This document shows positions 1-8,439 of a DNA stretch of 45,624 bases, in pieces (within the stretch, counting starts at the first letter, position 1; each line of letters starts with the position of its first letter). Made by a program: the position numbers and the translations under genes. Source of the DNA: Bacteroidota bacterium (lineage in GTDB: Bacteria; Bacteroidota; Bacteroidia; Chitinophagales; Chitinophagaceae); NCBI GenBank assembly GCA_947451115.1, contig CANFXV010000017.1:1-45624 (forward strand), given 5' to 3'. Under the pieces are notes generated by a model. That model was not told the origin of the DNA. It saw nothing but the letters and a program-made list of their open reading frames with translations, and made no database searches.

Positions 1-501
1 ATCTATATGCCTGATATGGCCTATAGCCGTGCTTATGAAACCTATGCAGACCATAGCAATTTAGCAGATAAAGGAATTCATTATGACAACCTTCCTGTGG
101 CGGGCACTATTGCACGTGGCAAGGAAATGCCTTTCCCCTATGCAAAAGACAAAGCAGGTGATACCACCAATTACCATGCTTCTAAATTGGTACCCAATCC
201 AATTGATTCTTTGAACACTAAAGACGCTGCCGAAGCAGAACGTTTGTATTTAGTAAACTGTGGCATTTGCCATGGCGCTAAATTAAATGGCAACGGCCCA
301 TTATATAAAGATGGCAATGGTCCTTATCCTGCAAAACCTGCAACATTAGTAGGGGATGTTAAATATGAGAGCATGCCTGCGGGTCAAATGTTTTATTCTG
401 TGGCCTACGGAAAAAATTTGATGGGTTCTTACGCTTCTCAATTAAGCAAGCGTCAACGTTGGATGATTATTAAATATATTAAGAATAAACAAAAGAAGTA
501 A
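1..501 (+). CDS. actE: Alternative complex III monoheme cytochrome c subunit ActE (5' partial)
   Basis: Monoheme cytochrome c subunit of alternative complex III, the quinol:electron-acceptor oxidoreductase that replaces cytochrome bc1 in many Bacteroidota. The reading frame is open to the left edge, so the N-terminus, where a lipoprotein signal would be expected, lies outside the window; the ATG at position 7 is probably internal. A single c-type heme motif CGICHG is at nucleotides 259-276, after the conserved opening stretch PDMAYSRAYETYA. Several Met residues after the motif (for example SMPAGQMF, NLMGSY) could supply the sixth heme ligand. The stop is one base before the ActF start, so the two are co-transcribed. 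The assignment rests on the heme motif, the size and the neighbours actF-coxB-coxA. Confidence 0.85.
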   Translation: MYMPDMAYSRAYETYADHSNLADKGIHYDNLPVAGTIARGKEMPFPYAKDKAGDTTNYHASKLVPNPIDSLNTKDAAEAERLYLVNCGICHGAKLNGNGPLYKDGNGPYPAKPATLVGDVKYESMPAGQMFYSVAYGKNLMGSYASQLSKRQRWMIIKYIKNKQKK

Positions 502-502
502 G

Positions 503-1732
503 ATGGCATCTATTAAAGAGCAATTTGAAATTCCTGGTAGTCTTAAAACATGGTCTTATGCATTAATAGGCATAGGTGGCGCTGCCTTATTGTATGGCAT
601 GTTTACCAAAGGCTTTAGCAGTGACGAACATGAGCAAGTACATTTTTGGGGAACCTTAATGTACAACACTATTTTCTGGACTTTAGTGACCAATGCCGCT
701 ATGTTCTTTTTATGTTTTAGTACCATGGCGCAAGCTGCATGGATGCAATCTTTCAGAAGAATTGCAGAAGCTATTTCTACTTTAGTGCCAGTGTTTGGTA
801 CCATTACTTTGGCTGTTTTAATTTATATCGTGGCTGGTGGTAAACACCATATCTACCATTGGTTAGATGCTGAAGCAGTAGCTAAAGATCCTATCTTAAA
901 AGGCAAGGCGGGTTTCTTGAATCCTACTTTCTATATTATATGGACCACTTTAGCCATTGGTTTATGGTCTTATTTTGGGTATAGAATGCGTCAAATTTCT
1001 CGTGAAGCAGATGAAAGTCCAATGGACCATGAAACTGCGCACAAATTCAATATCAGAAACATGACCCGCTCTGGATTTTTCTTAGTGTGGTTTGGTTTAA
1101 CAGTAGCTTCTACCATTCCTTGGTTGTGGTTAATGAGTATTGATGCACATTGGTATTCTACGATGTACAGCTGGTATACTTTTGCAAGTTCATTTGTGGC
1201 AGGTATGGCCTTAATTGCGCTTTGGTTGATCTACATGAAAAACAAAGGCTATATGGAATTGTCTAACAGCGAACACTTACATGATGTAGGTAAGTTCATG
1301 TTTGCCTTCTCTATTTTTTGGACTTATTTATGGTTCTCTCAATACATGCTTATTTGGTACGCGAATATTCCTGAAGAAACTGTTTACTTCAAGCACCGTG
1401 TGCAAGGAGCTTACAAACCTATTTTCTTCTTGAACTTATTTATCAATTTCCTTTGCCCATTGATTATTTTAATGAAGCGCTCCGCTAAACGTAATTTTAC
1501 TTTAGTGGCGTTTATGGCTGTGCTTATTTTATTTGGACACTGGATTGATTTTTACCAAATGGTAATGGGAAGTTTAATGAAAGAACATGTATCCTTAGGT
1601 TGGTTGGATTTTGGCGTCTTAAGCTTCTTTGTAGGCGTGATGATTTTCATGGTAGCACGTTCATTGGCCAGCAAGCCTTTGATTGCGAAGTACCACCCAT
1701 TCCTTAAAGAAAGTATTATTCATCAAGTATAA
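503..1732 (+). CDS. actF: Alternative complex III integral membrane subunit ActF (NrfD/PsrC-like)
   Basis: 409-residue polytopic membrane protein with about ten hydrophobic segments and His/Trp-rich loops. ActF is a shortened paralogue of the NrfD/PsrC-type ActC subunit and forms part of the membrane core of alternative complex III. The placement directly after the monoheme ActE and before cytochrome oxidase subunit II is the standard Bacteroidota order, in which the complex can associate with an aa3 oxidase. The ATG at 503 follows the actE stop with one base between them. Nothing looks truncated. The family call comes from hydropathy, length and context more than from a diagnostic motif. Confidence 0.85.
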   Translation: MASIKEQFEIPGSLKTWSYALIGIGGAALLYGMFTKGFSSDEHEQVHFWGTLMYNTIFWTLVTNAAMFFLCFSTMAQAAWMQSFRRIAEAISTLVPVFGTITLAVLIYIVAGGKHHIYHWLDAEAVAKDPILKGKAGFLNPTFYIIWTTLAIGLWSYFGYRMRQISREADESPMDHETAHKFNIRNMTRSGFFLVWFGLTVASTIPWLWLMSIDAHWYSTMYSWYTFASSFVAGMALIALWLIYMKNKGYMELSNSEHLHDVGKFMFAFSIFWTYLWFSQYMLIWYANIPEETVYFKHRVQGAYKPIFFLNLFINFLCPLIILMKRSAKRNFTLVAFMAVLILFGHWIDFYQMVMGSLMKEHVSLGWLDFGVLSFFVGVMIFMVARSLASKPLIAKYHPFLKESIIHQV

Positions 1733-1756
1733 TTATTGATTTAGAAAAAACGAATT

Positions 1757-2803
1757 ATGAGTTTAATTTTATCTGTTGCAATCATTGTCTTCATTTTTGT
1801 GGTAATTTTTCAAATTGCCAAAGCAAGTGAATACGTATCCATTTTAAAAGGCGAAGAAGCCAGCCGTCAACAAAACAATAAAATCAATGGATTTTTGATG
1901 ATTGCTTTTTTGGTCTTGGGCTTTGTAGGTATTTATGTTTGTAATAAAGCCTATTACGGTAAAACACAATTAGCACAAGGTGCGGCAAGTATTCAAGGGG
2001 AGAAAGTAGATCAAATGCTTTTTGTTACTTTAATCATTACCGGGATCGTATTTGTGATCACTCAAGTTTTATTGTTCTGGTTTGCGTATAAATACCAAGA
2101 AGATAAAAATCGTAAAGTTTTCTTCTTTGCACATAGCACTAAGTTGGAATTAATTTGGACTGCCATTCCTGCTATTGCCTTAACTATATTAGTGGTATTT
2201 GGTTTACGTAACTGGTTTTTCTTTACAGGCGAACCTCCTAAGAATGCCAATGTGATTGAAGTGACTGGTAAACAATTTGGATGGATTTTTCGTTACCCAG
2301 GTAAGGATGCCATCTTTGGAAAAAAATATTATAAAAACATTGACCCTGCTACCAATGCGGTAGGTATTATTTGGGATGATAAATATGCACAAGACGATAT
2401 TCAAACTGAACAAACTATGTATGTAGTGAAAGGGCAACCTGTTAAACTAATCATTGGATCAAGAGATGTGATTCATGATGTGGGTTTAACGCATTTCCGT
2501 TTAAAAATGGATGCGGTGCCTGGTATTCCTACTACCATGTGGTTTACACCAATCTACACTACAAAAGAAATGCGTGAGAAAACGGGCAACCCCAATTTTG
2601 CTTATGAAATTTCTTGTGATCAAATGTGTGGCAATGGTCACTACTCTATGAAAGGGGTGATTGAAGTAGTAGATCAAGAAGAATATGATTTATGGTTGGC
2701 AAAACAAAAGCCACAATACTTCACTGCCTTCCCAGATAAAGATCCGAGCGCAGTGCCAGTGAAAGCAGACAGTACGGTTAAAGCCACTGCTGCAAAAATG
2801 TAA
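1757..2803 (+). CDS. coxB: Cytochrome c oxidase subunit II
   Basis: Subunit II of the aa3-type oxidase; it carries the binuclear CuA centre that accepts electrons from cytochrome c or directly from complex III. There are three N-terminal hydrophobic segments (residues about 3-20, 43-63 and 87-112), one more than the usual two, then a fourth near residues 125-150 and a cupredoxin domain. The CuA ligands are complete: His240 in DVIHDVG, then C-x3-C-x3-H-x2-M at Cys287, Cys291, His295 and Met298 (CDQMCGNGHYSM). There is no fused cytochrome c domain at the C-terminus, which instead ends in an Ala/Lys/Thr-rich tail. It sits 24 bases after actF and 39 bases before coxA. Confidence 0.95.
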   Translation: MSLILSVAIIVFIFVVIFQIAKASEYVSILKGEEASRQQNNKINGFLMIAFLVLGFVGIYVCNKAYYGKTQLAQGAASIQGEKVDQMLFVTLIITGIVFVITQVLLFWFAYKYQEDKNRKVFFFAHSTKLELIWTAIPAIALTILVVFGLRNWFFFTGEPPKNANVIEVTGKQFGWIFRYPGKDAIFGKKYYKNIDPATNAVGIIWDDKYAQDDIQTEQTMYVVKGQPVKLIIGSRDVIHDVGLTHFRLKMDAVPGIPTTMWFTPIYTTKEMREKTGNPNFAYEISCDQMCGNGHYSMKGVIEVVDQEEYDLWLAKQKPQYFTAFPDKDPSAVPVKADSTVKATAAKM

Positions 2804-2842
2804 TAACAACAATAGAAAGATTAAATTATTTAAATAAAAGGT

Positions 2843-4648
2843 ATGAGTCACGAAGCAGTTTTACACGGTCATGATAGTCACGGACACGATGAGCATGGTC
2901 ATCATGAACATCATGATACTTTCTTAACTAAATATGTATTTAGTCAAGACCACAAAATGATTGCGAAGCAATTCTTGATCACAGGGATGGTTTGGGCAGT
3001 ATTAGGTGGTTTAATGAGCGTACTATTCCGTTTGCAATTAGGTTATCCTGATGCTAGTTTTCCTTGGTTAGAATCTCTTTTAGGTAAGTGGGCAAAAGGT
3101 GGTCAAATTACACCCGAAGCTTATTATGCTTTAGTAACCACGCACGGAACGGTATTGGTATTCTTTGTATTAACAGCAGGTTTGTCGGGTACTTTTGCTA
3201 ACTTTTTAATTCCATTGCAAGTGGGTGCACGCGATATGGCGTCTCCATTTATGAATATGTTAAGCTATTGGTTCTTCTTTACTGCAAGTGTGATCATGTT
3301 GTCTTCTTTATTTGTAGAAACAGGACCTTTCAGTGGTGGTTGGACAGCCTATCCTCCATTGTCAGCCTTACATGATGCCTCTCCAGGTTCTAAAACAGGG
3401 ATGGACTTATGGATTATTTCAATGGCCTTATTCGTTGTCTCTTCTTTATTAGGCGGCTTGAACTATATCGCTACTATCTTGAACATGCGTACGAAAGGAA
3501 TGAGCATGACACGTTTACCTTTAACAATATGGGCCTTATTCTTTACCGCAGTATTAGGGGTATTGTCTTTCCCAGTATTGTTGTCTGGTATGATCTTATT
3601 AATTTTTGATAGAAACTTTGGAACTAGTTTTTATCTTTCTGATATTTATGTGAATGGGGTTGGCGCTTTATCTAACGAAGGCGGTTCTGCTATTTTATTC
3701 CAACACTTATTCTGGTTCTTAGGTCACCCCGAAGTTTACATTATCTTATTACCAGCCATGGGTATGGTTTCTGAAATCATGTCAGTGAATTCTCGTAAAC
3801 CTATCTTTGGTTATATGGCGATGTTGGGTTCTTTATTCGCTATTGCCATCTTAGCCTTCTTGGTTTGGGCGCACCATATGTTCGTTACAGGATTAAACCC
3901 ATTCTTAGGATCGGTATTCGTTCTATTAACTTTATTAATTGCTGTGCCTTCTGCTATCAAAGTATTTAACTGGTTAACTACTTTATGGAGAGGTAATATT
4001 CGTTTCACGCCAGGTATGTTATTTGCTATCGGATTTGTAAGTTTATTTATCTCTGGTGGTTTAACAGGTATTTGGTTAGGTAACGCTGCTTTAGATATTT
4101 ATTTACACGATAGTTATTTTGTGGTAGCGCATTTCCATATTGTAATGGGTGTGGCCTCCATGTTTGGTATGTTTGCCGGCGTATACCACTGGTTCCCTAA
4201 AATGTACGGTCGCTATTTAAATAATTCATTAGGGTATATTCATTTTTGGGTAACTATAGCAGGTGCCTACTTAATTTTCTGGCCAATGCATTACCAAGGT
4301 TTAGCGGGTATGCCTCGTCGTTATTTTGATTTTAGCATTTGGGAAAGCTTTAAACAATTTGCAGAACTAAATCGTTTTATTAGTACTGTAGCCATGATTG
4401 TTTTTGCAACACAAATTTTATTCTTAATTAACTTCTTCTACTCTATATTCAAAGGACGTAAAGTAACTGTGTTAAATCCATGGGAAGCTAATACATTAGA
4501 GTGGACTACACCAATTAATCCTGGTCACGGTAACTGGCCTGGTGAAATACCAGAAGTACACCGTTGGCCTTATGATTACGGTAAAGATGGCCATGACTTT
4601 ATTCCACAAACTACGCCAGTAGGTGCGGATGAAACAGGTACCCACTAG
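2843..4648 (+). CDS. coxA: Cytochrome c oxidase subunit I, A1-type
   Basis: Catalytic subunit of the heme-copper oxidase, with twelve expected membrane helices carrying heme a and the heme a3-CuB site. Visible ligands are His101 (HGTVLVFF, low-spin heme), His295 with the Glu and Tyr of HPEVY (CuB, D-channel Glu297, cross-linked Tyr299), His344-His345 in WAHHMF (CuB) and His430/His432 in AHFHIVMG (hemes). The Glu in HPEVY marks it as A1-type. The N-terminal 25 residues are extremely His-rich (repeated HGHD/HEHH), a cytoplasmic metal-binding-looking tail. It is the last gene before a strong terminator hairpin at 4665-4692. Confidence 0.97.
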   Translation: MSHEAVLHGHDSHGHDEHGHHEHHDTFLTKYVFSQDHKMIAKQFLITGMVWAVLGGLMSVLFRLQLGYPDASFPWLESLLGKWAKGGQITPEAYYALVTTHGTVLVFFVLTAGLSGTFANFLIPLQVGARDMASPFMNMLSYWFFFTASVIMLSSLFVETGPFSGGWTAYPPLSALHDASPGSKTGMDLWIISMALFVVSSLLGGLNYIATILNMRTKGMSMTRLPLTIWALFFTAVLGVLSFPVLLSGMILLIFDRNFGTSFYLSDIYVNGVGALSNEGGSAILFQHLFWFLGHPEVYIILLPAMGMVSEIMSVNSRKPIFGYMAMLGSLFAIAILAFLVWAHHMFVTGLNPFLGSVFVLLTLLIAVPSAIKVFNWLTTLWRGNIRFTPGMLFAIGFVSLFISGGLTGIWLGNAALDIYLHDSYFVVAHFHIVMGVASMFGMFAGVYHWFPKMYGRYLNNSLGYIHFWVTIAGAYLIFWPMHYQGLAGMPRRYFDFSIWESFKQFAELNRFISTVAMIVFATQILFLINFFYSIFKGRKVTVLNPWEANTLEWTTPINPGHGNWPGEIPEVHRWPYDYGKDGHDFIPQTTPVGADETGTH

Positions 4649-4664
4649 TTAAAATATTCAGTTC

Positions 4665-4692
4665 TAGAATGCCCTGATTTCAGGGCATTCTA
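4665..4692 (+). terminator. Intrinsic terminator-like hairpin after coxA
   Basis: A perfect 13-bp inverted repeat with a 2-base loop (TAGAATGCCCTGA / TCAGGGCATTCTA), beginning 16 bases after the coxA stop. The following tract is only weakly T-rich. It should separate the act-cox transcript from heme O synthase, which has its own -7 box at 4718-4725. Confidence 0.75.
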
Positions 4693-4717
4693 ATTTGATG
4701 ACTTTATAGGTGCATTT

Positions 4718-4725
4718 TATTTTTG
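4718..4725 (+). promoter_or_regulatory. Bacteroidota -7 promoter box upstream of heme O synthase
   Basis: TATTTTTG fits the TAnnTTTG consensus of the Bacteroidota primary sigma factor. It lies between the coxA terminator and ctaB. A transcript from here would begin near 4730, downstream of the first in-frame TTG codons (4723, 4726), which argues for a ctaB start further in. No convincing -33 element was seen. Confidence 0.45.
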
Positions 4726-4755
4726 TTGAATTATCATTTTGAAAAAAAATATTTC

Positions 4756-5616
4756 TTGAAACAAACATTGACCAATTACGCACAGTTAATGAAATTCACC
4801 CTGAGTTTTACAGTGGTGTTTACTTGTGTGATTTGTTATATGTTGGCACCAAAGGTGATGGCTTATGACTGGACCATGATTTTACTTTTAACCTTTGCAG
4901 GTTTATGTATCACAGGAAGTGCCAATGCCATCAATCAAGCGGTAGAGAAAGATACAGATGCGCAAATGAAGCGTACAGCCAATCGCCCCGTGGCTTCTGG
5001 TAGAATGTCGCAACAAACAGCTTATACTTTTGCAATTGTTACGGGAGTCTTAGGTGTTGCAATTATGTGGAAGTATTTTAATTTTTCTTCTGCACTACTT
5101 TCTGCATTTAGTTTATTCTTGTATGCTTTTATTTATACGCCGTTAAAAAAAATAAATTCTATTGCTGTTTTAGTAGGTGCTTTTCCAGGTGCGCTTCCAT
5201 GTTTGATTGGATGGGTAGCGGGCAACGACGATTTTGCTTATGCTGGACTAGCTTTATTTTTAATTCAATTCTTATGGCAGTTCCCTCATTTTTGGGCCAT
5301 TGCCTGGGTATCACATACAGATTATTCTAGAGTGGGTTTTAAATTATTGCCTGCCAAAGAAGGGCCTACTCGTTTTACGGCCTTACAATCTATCATGTAT
5401 GCAGTATTAATGATTCCTATTGGTTTCTTACCACATTACTTAAACTTAACAGGTTCTGTAAGTATGTGGATCTTACTTGTGGCCAATATTTTCATGGTGG
5501 TACAATGTATAAGACTCTATCAAAATATGGGCGTACCTGCTGCCCGAAGAGTGATGTTTAGCAGTTATATTTATTTACCTATTGTTTATTTAGCCTTACT
5601 CGCAGATAAATTATAA
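4756..5616 (+). CDS. ctaB: Heme O synthase (protoheme IX farnesyltransferase)
   Basis: UbiA-family membrane prenyltransferase that adds a farnesyl group to heme b to give heme O, the precursor of heme A for the oxidase encoded around it. Both Asp-rich/anchor motifs are present: an N-x3-EKDTDAQMKRTANRP-type first motif, and YTPLKKINS followed by GALPCLIGW. WQFPHFWAIAW is also typical. No ATG precedes the conserved N-terminal YAQLMKFT helix; the first ATG (4789) would cut into it. In-frame TTG codons lie at 4723, 4726, 4756 and 4768. I chose TTG 4756 because a -7 box at 4718-4725 would place the transcript start near 4730. The start is uncertain; the function is not. Confidence 0.93.
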   Translation: MKQTLTNYAQLMKFTLSFTVVFTCVICYMLAPKVMAYDWTMILLLTFAGLCITGSANAINQAVEKDTDAQMKRTANRPVASGRMSQQTAYTFAIVTGVLGVAIMWKYFNFSSALLSAFSLFLYAFIYTPLKKINSIAVLVGAFPGALPCLIGWVAGNDDFAYAGLALFLIQFLWQFPHFWAIAWVSHTDYSRVGFKLLPAKEGPTRFTALQSIMYAVLMIPIGFLPHYLNLTGSVSMWILLVANIFMVVQCIRLYQNMGVPAARRVMFSSYIYLPIVYLALLADKL

Positions 5617-5626
5617 AAATTATATT

Positions 5627-6199
5627 ATGGCATCAGAATTAATTAAAAAAAATAAAATACATCCTCAAAAAATGTATTTGTATGCAGGACTTGGCAGCAT
5701 TGTTATGATGTTTGCTGGTTTAACAAGTGCCTATATTGTAAAAAAGAGCCAAGCCAACTGGTTGGATTTTGAACTTCCTAAATTATTCTTTATTGCTACT
5801 GTGGTCATATTGCTAAGTAGTTTTACCATGCAAATGGCTGTTAAAAAGGCCAAAGAAGGCTTGCTTAACCCTTACCGCGGATTTTTAAGTGTAACGGCTA
5901 TTTTGGGCGTAGTTTTTATGATTTTACAGGTTCAAGGCTTCATGGAGCTCCAAGCCAACAATATTGCTTTAACAGGTCCGAGAAGCAATTCGGCGGCCTC
6001 CTTTTTGTTTGTCATTACCATTTTACACCTATTGCACGTTTTAGGCGGGGTAATTGCACTGATTGGGGTCTCTTTTAAGTCTTTTTCGGCCAAAAACAAC
6101 ACAGAAAACACCTTGCCTGTAGAATTGCTATCTACCTACTGGCATTTTGTAGATATACTTTGGATTTACCTTTTTGTCTTCCTTCATTGGATTGGATAA
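5627..6199 (+). CDS. Cytochrome c oxidase subunit III family protein (first copy)
   Basis: 190-residue membrane protein with five predicted helices and the subunit III signature near the C-terminus (STYWHFVDILWIYLFVFLHWIG, residues about 168-190). Subunit III stabilises the oxidase and supports proton entry. This copy is shorter than the next one (coxC, 6298-6984); tandem long and short subunit III-like genes are common in Bacteroidota cox clusters. It begins 10 bases after ctaB and is probably co-transcribed with it. The helical region with the STYWHFVD signature is the only strong family marker; residues 1-15 are Lys-rich and cytoplasmic-looking. Confidence 0.88.
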   Translation: MASELIKKNKIHPQKMYLYAGLGSIVMMFAGLTSAYIVKKSQANWLDFELPKLFFIATVVILLSSFTMQMAVKKAKEGLLNPYRGFLSVTAILGVVFMILQVQGFMELQANNIALTGPRSNSAASFLFVITILHLLHVLGGVIALIGVSFKSFSAKNNTENTLPVELLSTYWHFVDILWIYLFVFLHWIG

Positions 6200-6269
6200 A
6201 GGGGCCAAATTTGTTAAAGATAAATACAAAAAAACCCGGTTTTTTGATACGAATATCCTTGATAGCCAA

Positions 6270-6277
6270 TATTTTTG
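6270..6277 (+). promoter_or_regulatory. -7 promoter box upstream of coxC
   Basis: TATTTTTG matches TAnnTTTG exactly and lies 20 bases before the coxC ATG at 6298, inside a 98-base gap. It suggests that coxC and coxD have an internal promoter in addition to readthrough from ctaB. Confidence 0.4.
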
Positions 6278-6297
6278 CACTGAAATAGAAATTGAAC

Positions 6298-6984
6298 ATG
6301 TCAACAACAACAACCGCTTCGCCTAATGAAGCAAAATTGTGGGGAGGAGGGAAAAGCCCTTTTAATTCTGAGTACGGAAAAGTAATGATGTGGTACTTTT
6401 TAATGAGTGACGCCTTTACTTTTGGTGCTTTTTTAATCTCTTATGGTACAGTCCGTTTTTCAACCAACGGATGGCCTAATTCTAACGAAGTTTTTAGAAG
6501 TTTCCCTTTTGCGCCAGATGGAGTACATGCACCCTTGGTGTTTGTAAGTATCATGACTTTTATATTGATCATTAGTTCCGTGACCATGGTTTTAGCAGTA
6601 CATGCTGGTAAGAATATGGATAAGCAAGGCGTGGTGAGAAATATGATTTTAACCATTATTGGAGGTATTGCGTTTTTAAGCTGTCAAGCTTGGGAGTGGA
6701 ATCATTTACATAGTGAAGGTGCTTGGTGGGGAATGAATCCGTTTTTAAATGCAGATGGTACCGCTAGTTCTACCAACTTTACCAACTTCTTTTTTACCAT
6801 TACAGGTTTTCATGGCTTCCACGTATTTAGCGGGGTAGTTATTAATATCATCATGTTAATCATGACTTTATTAAATAAGTTTGAGCAAAGAGGTCATTAT
6901 TTAATGATTGAAAAAGCAGGCTTGTACTGGCACTTTGTAGACCTAGTTTGGGTATTTGTATTTACTATCTTTTATTTATTATAA
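6298..6984 (+). CDS. coxC: Cytochrome c oxidase subunit III
   Basis: 228-residue subunit III with an N-terminal soluble stretch (residues 1-25) and about five membrane helices. The family features are GFHGFHVFSGV and the C-terminal AGLYWHFVDLVWVFVF signature. The ATG at 6298 was preferred over the in-frame TTG at 6292 because it lies within a normal leader downstream of the -7 box. It is followed after 19 bases by the subunit IV gene. It is a second, longer homologue of the protein encoded at 5627-6199. Confidence 0.93.
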   Translation: MSTTTTASPNEAKLWGGGKSPFNSEYGKVMMWYFLMSDAFTFGAFLISYGTVRFSTNGWPNSNEVFRSFPFAPDGVHAPLVFVSIMTFILIISSVTMVLAVHAGKNMDKQGVVRNMILTIIGGIAFLSCQAWEWNHLHSEGAWWGMNPFLNADGTASSTNFTNFFFTITGFHGFHVFSGVVINIIMLIMTLLNKFEQRGHYLMIEKAGLYWHFVDLVWVFVFTIFYLL

Positions 6985-7003
6985 TAAGCATTCAAAAATT
7001 TAT

Positions 7004-7492
7004 ATGTCACATTCACACACAGATCAAGAAGCGCACAATGCAGAGGCGATGGCAGAAATTAAAAAAGTAACGATTATCTTATCGGTATTTACGATTATTG
7101 AATTAATCTTAGGTTTTTGGATGATTAGCATGACTTCTGTATCTCTTAAGCTAGCGATTAAAGGAACCATTGTTATTTTAATGATGGCGAAGGCTTTTTA
7201 TATTGTTGCTTATTTTATGCACTTAAAGCATGAAGTAAAAAACTTAATCATGACCATTGTTGTTCCATTATTGTTATTTGTATGGTTCATTAGCGCTTTC
7301 TTATGGGACGGTAGTTCTTTCAGAAATTTACGCAACAACTACGATCCACATTTTAAAGAACAAGCTACTATTAAAGTAGAGCAGAAAGAAGAAGAACACG
7401 GTGCAGCAAAGCATGAAGGGTCTGAAGCGAAGCATGAAGGAGCAGAATCAAAACATGAAACTGCTAAACCAGAACCAGCTCCTTATTATTAG
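7004..7492 (+). CDS. coxD: Cytochrome c oxidase subunit IV (prokaryotic COX4 family)
   Basis: Small three-helix membrane subunit of the oxidase (helices at about residues 20-45, 52-75 and 84-105 of the 162-residue product), with the Bacteroidota-typical AYFMHLKHE before the third helix. The start at ATG 7004 (MSHSHTDQEAHN) is used because the longer frame from 6956 overlaps coxC. After the last helix there is a hydrophilic tail with three imperfect KHEG/KHET repeats, rich in Lys, His and Glu; it is probably soluble and flexible and might bind metal. It is the final gene before the hairpin at 7535-7561. Confidence 0.88.
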   Translation: MSHSHTDQEAHNAEAMAEIKKVTIILSVFTIIELILGFWMISMTSVSLKLAIKGTIVILMMAKAFYIVAYFMHLKHEVKNLIMTIVVPLLLFVWFISAFLWDGSSFRNLRNNYDPHFKEQATIKVEQKEEEHGAAKHEGSEAKHEGAESKHETAKPEPAPYY

Positions 7493-7534
7493 TAGGCGGT
7501 TTAAGGCAATAGCATTACTGAATAAAAAGAAACT

Positions 7535-7563
7535 AAACCACCTCAATTTCAGAGGTGGTTTTT
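7535..7563 (+). terminator. Intrinsic terminator after coxD
   Basis: A 10-bp stem (AAACCACCTC / GAGGTGGTTT), a 7-base loop and a T-rich 3' side. It ends only 12 bases before the ATG of the SCO gene, so that gene either has a promoter inside the hairpin region or depends on readthrough. Confidence 0.8.
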
Positions 7564-7574
7564 AAATTTTAAAA

Positions 7575-8393
7575 ATGTCAAAAAAATCTTTCTACGGCTT
7601 ACTTATTGCTTTTTTTATGCCACTGTTTTGTTACTTGTGGTTAAAATCCGCAAGCGATACGGCAGTAATTATGCCTCGCCATTATTTATTAGACACGGTG
7701 ATAGAGCAAGTAGTAGATGGCAAACAAAAATCTGATAGTATTTGGCACAAAACAAAAAATATACATTTGGTGAATCAATTGGGTGATTCAGTGTCTATTT
7801 ACGACCAAGAAGGAAAGATCATCATCCTAGATTTATTTTTTACCAGCTGTGGTAGCATTTGTCCAAAACTAACTTACAATATGAGTAAGTTGCAAGGCTC
7901 TTTTTCTAAAGGGGGTGAGGTGCGCAATAGAATAGATACTTCGATTGTACAGTTTATGTCTATCAGCGTAGATCCAATCAGGGACAGCGTTCCTGTCTTA
8001 AAAGCCTATGCCAATAAGATGAATGTAGCTGCTGACAATTGGTGGTTACTTACAGGCAATAGAGATTCTATCTACAAGTTTGCTTTTGAAGAATTAAAAG
8101 TGGATCAATTTAGCCAAGAGCCCATTAGCCCTGACTTTGTGCATACCAGTCGTTTTATTTTGATAGATAAAAAAATGCAAGTGCGCGGATATTACAATGG
8201 ATTAGATTCAGCTTCCATTTTAAAATTGGCCAAGGATGTAGGTTACTTAATGTTAGAAAAAGATAAGACCAAGAAAAATAAAGTATTTCAAGACATTATA
8301 GACCTAAGCTGGCTCTGGTTGTTAATTGTAGTATTGGTAAGTGGGTTTGTATATTATTTTAATACAAAATTTAATAAACCTAAAACAAAATAA
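7575..8393 (+). CDS. SCO1/SenC family copper chaperone
   Basis: Thioredoxin-fold protein that delivers copper to the CuA site of oxidase subunit II. It has an N-terminal membrane anchor (residues about 5-24), the copper-binding C-x3-C at Cys92 and Cys96 (TSCGSICPKL) and the conserved distal His190 (VHTSRF). Unlike the classical single-anchor SCO it also has a hydrophobic C-terminal helix (about residues 242-262), so the domain would be tethered at both ends. It lies directly after the cox genes and before the DUF420 gene, consistent with an oxidase assembly role. Confidence 0.9.
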   Translation: MSKKSFYGLLIAFFMPLFCYLWLKSASDTAVIMPRHYLLDTVIEQVVDGKQKSDSIWHKTKNIHLVNQLGDSVSIYDQEGKIIILDLFFTSCGSICPKLTYNMSKLQGSFSKGGEVRNRIDTSIVQFMSISVDPIRDSVPVLKAYANKMNVAADNWWLLTGNRDSIYKFAFEELKVDQFSQEPISPDFVHTSRFILIDKKMQVRGYYNGLDSASILKLAKDVGYLMLEKDKTKKNKVFQDIIDLSWLWLLIVVLVSGFVYYFNTKFNKPKTK

Positions 8394-8439
8394 ACTAGAT
8401 AATCAATTTAGTTTTTACTTTGCAAAATAAAATTAAACT

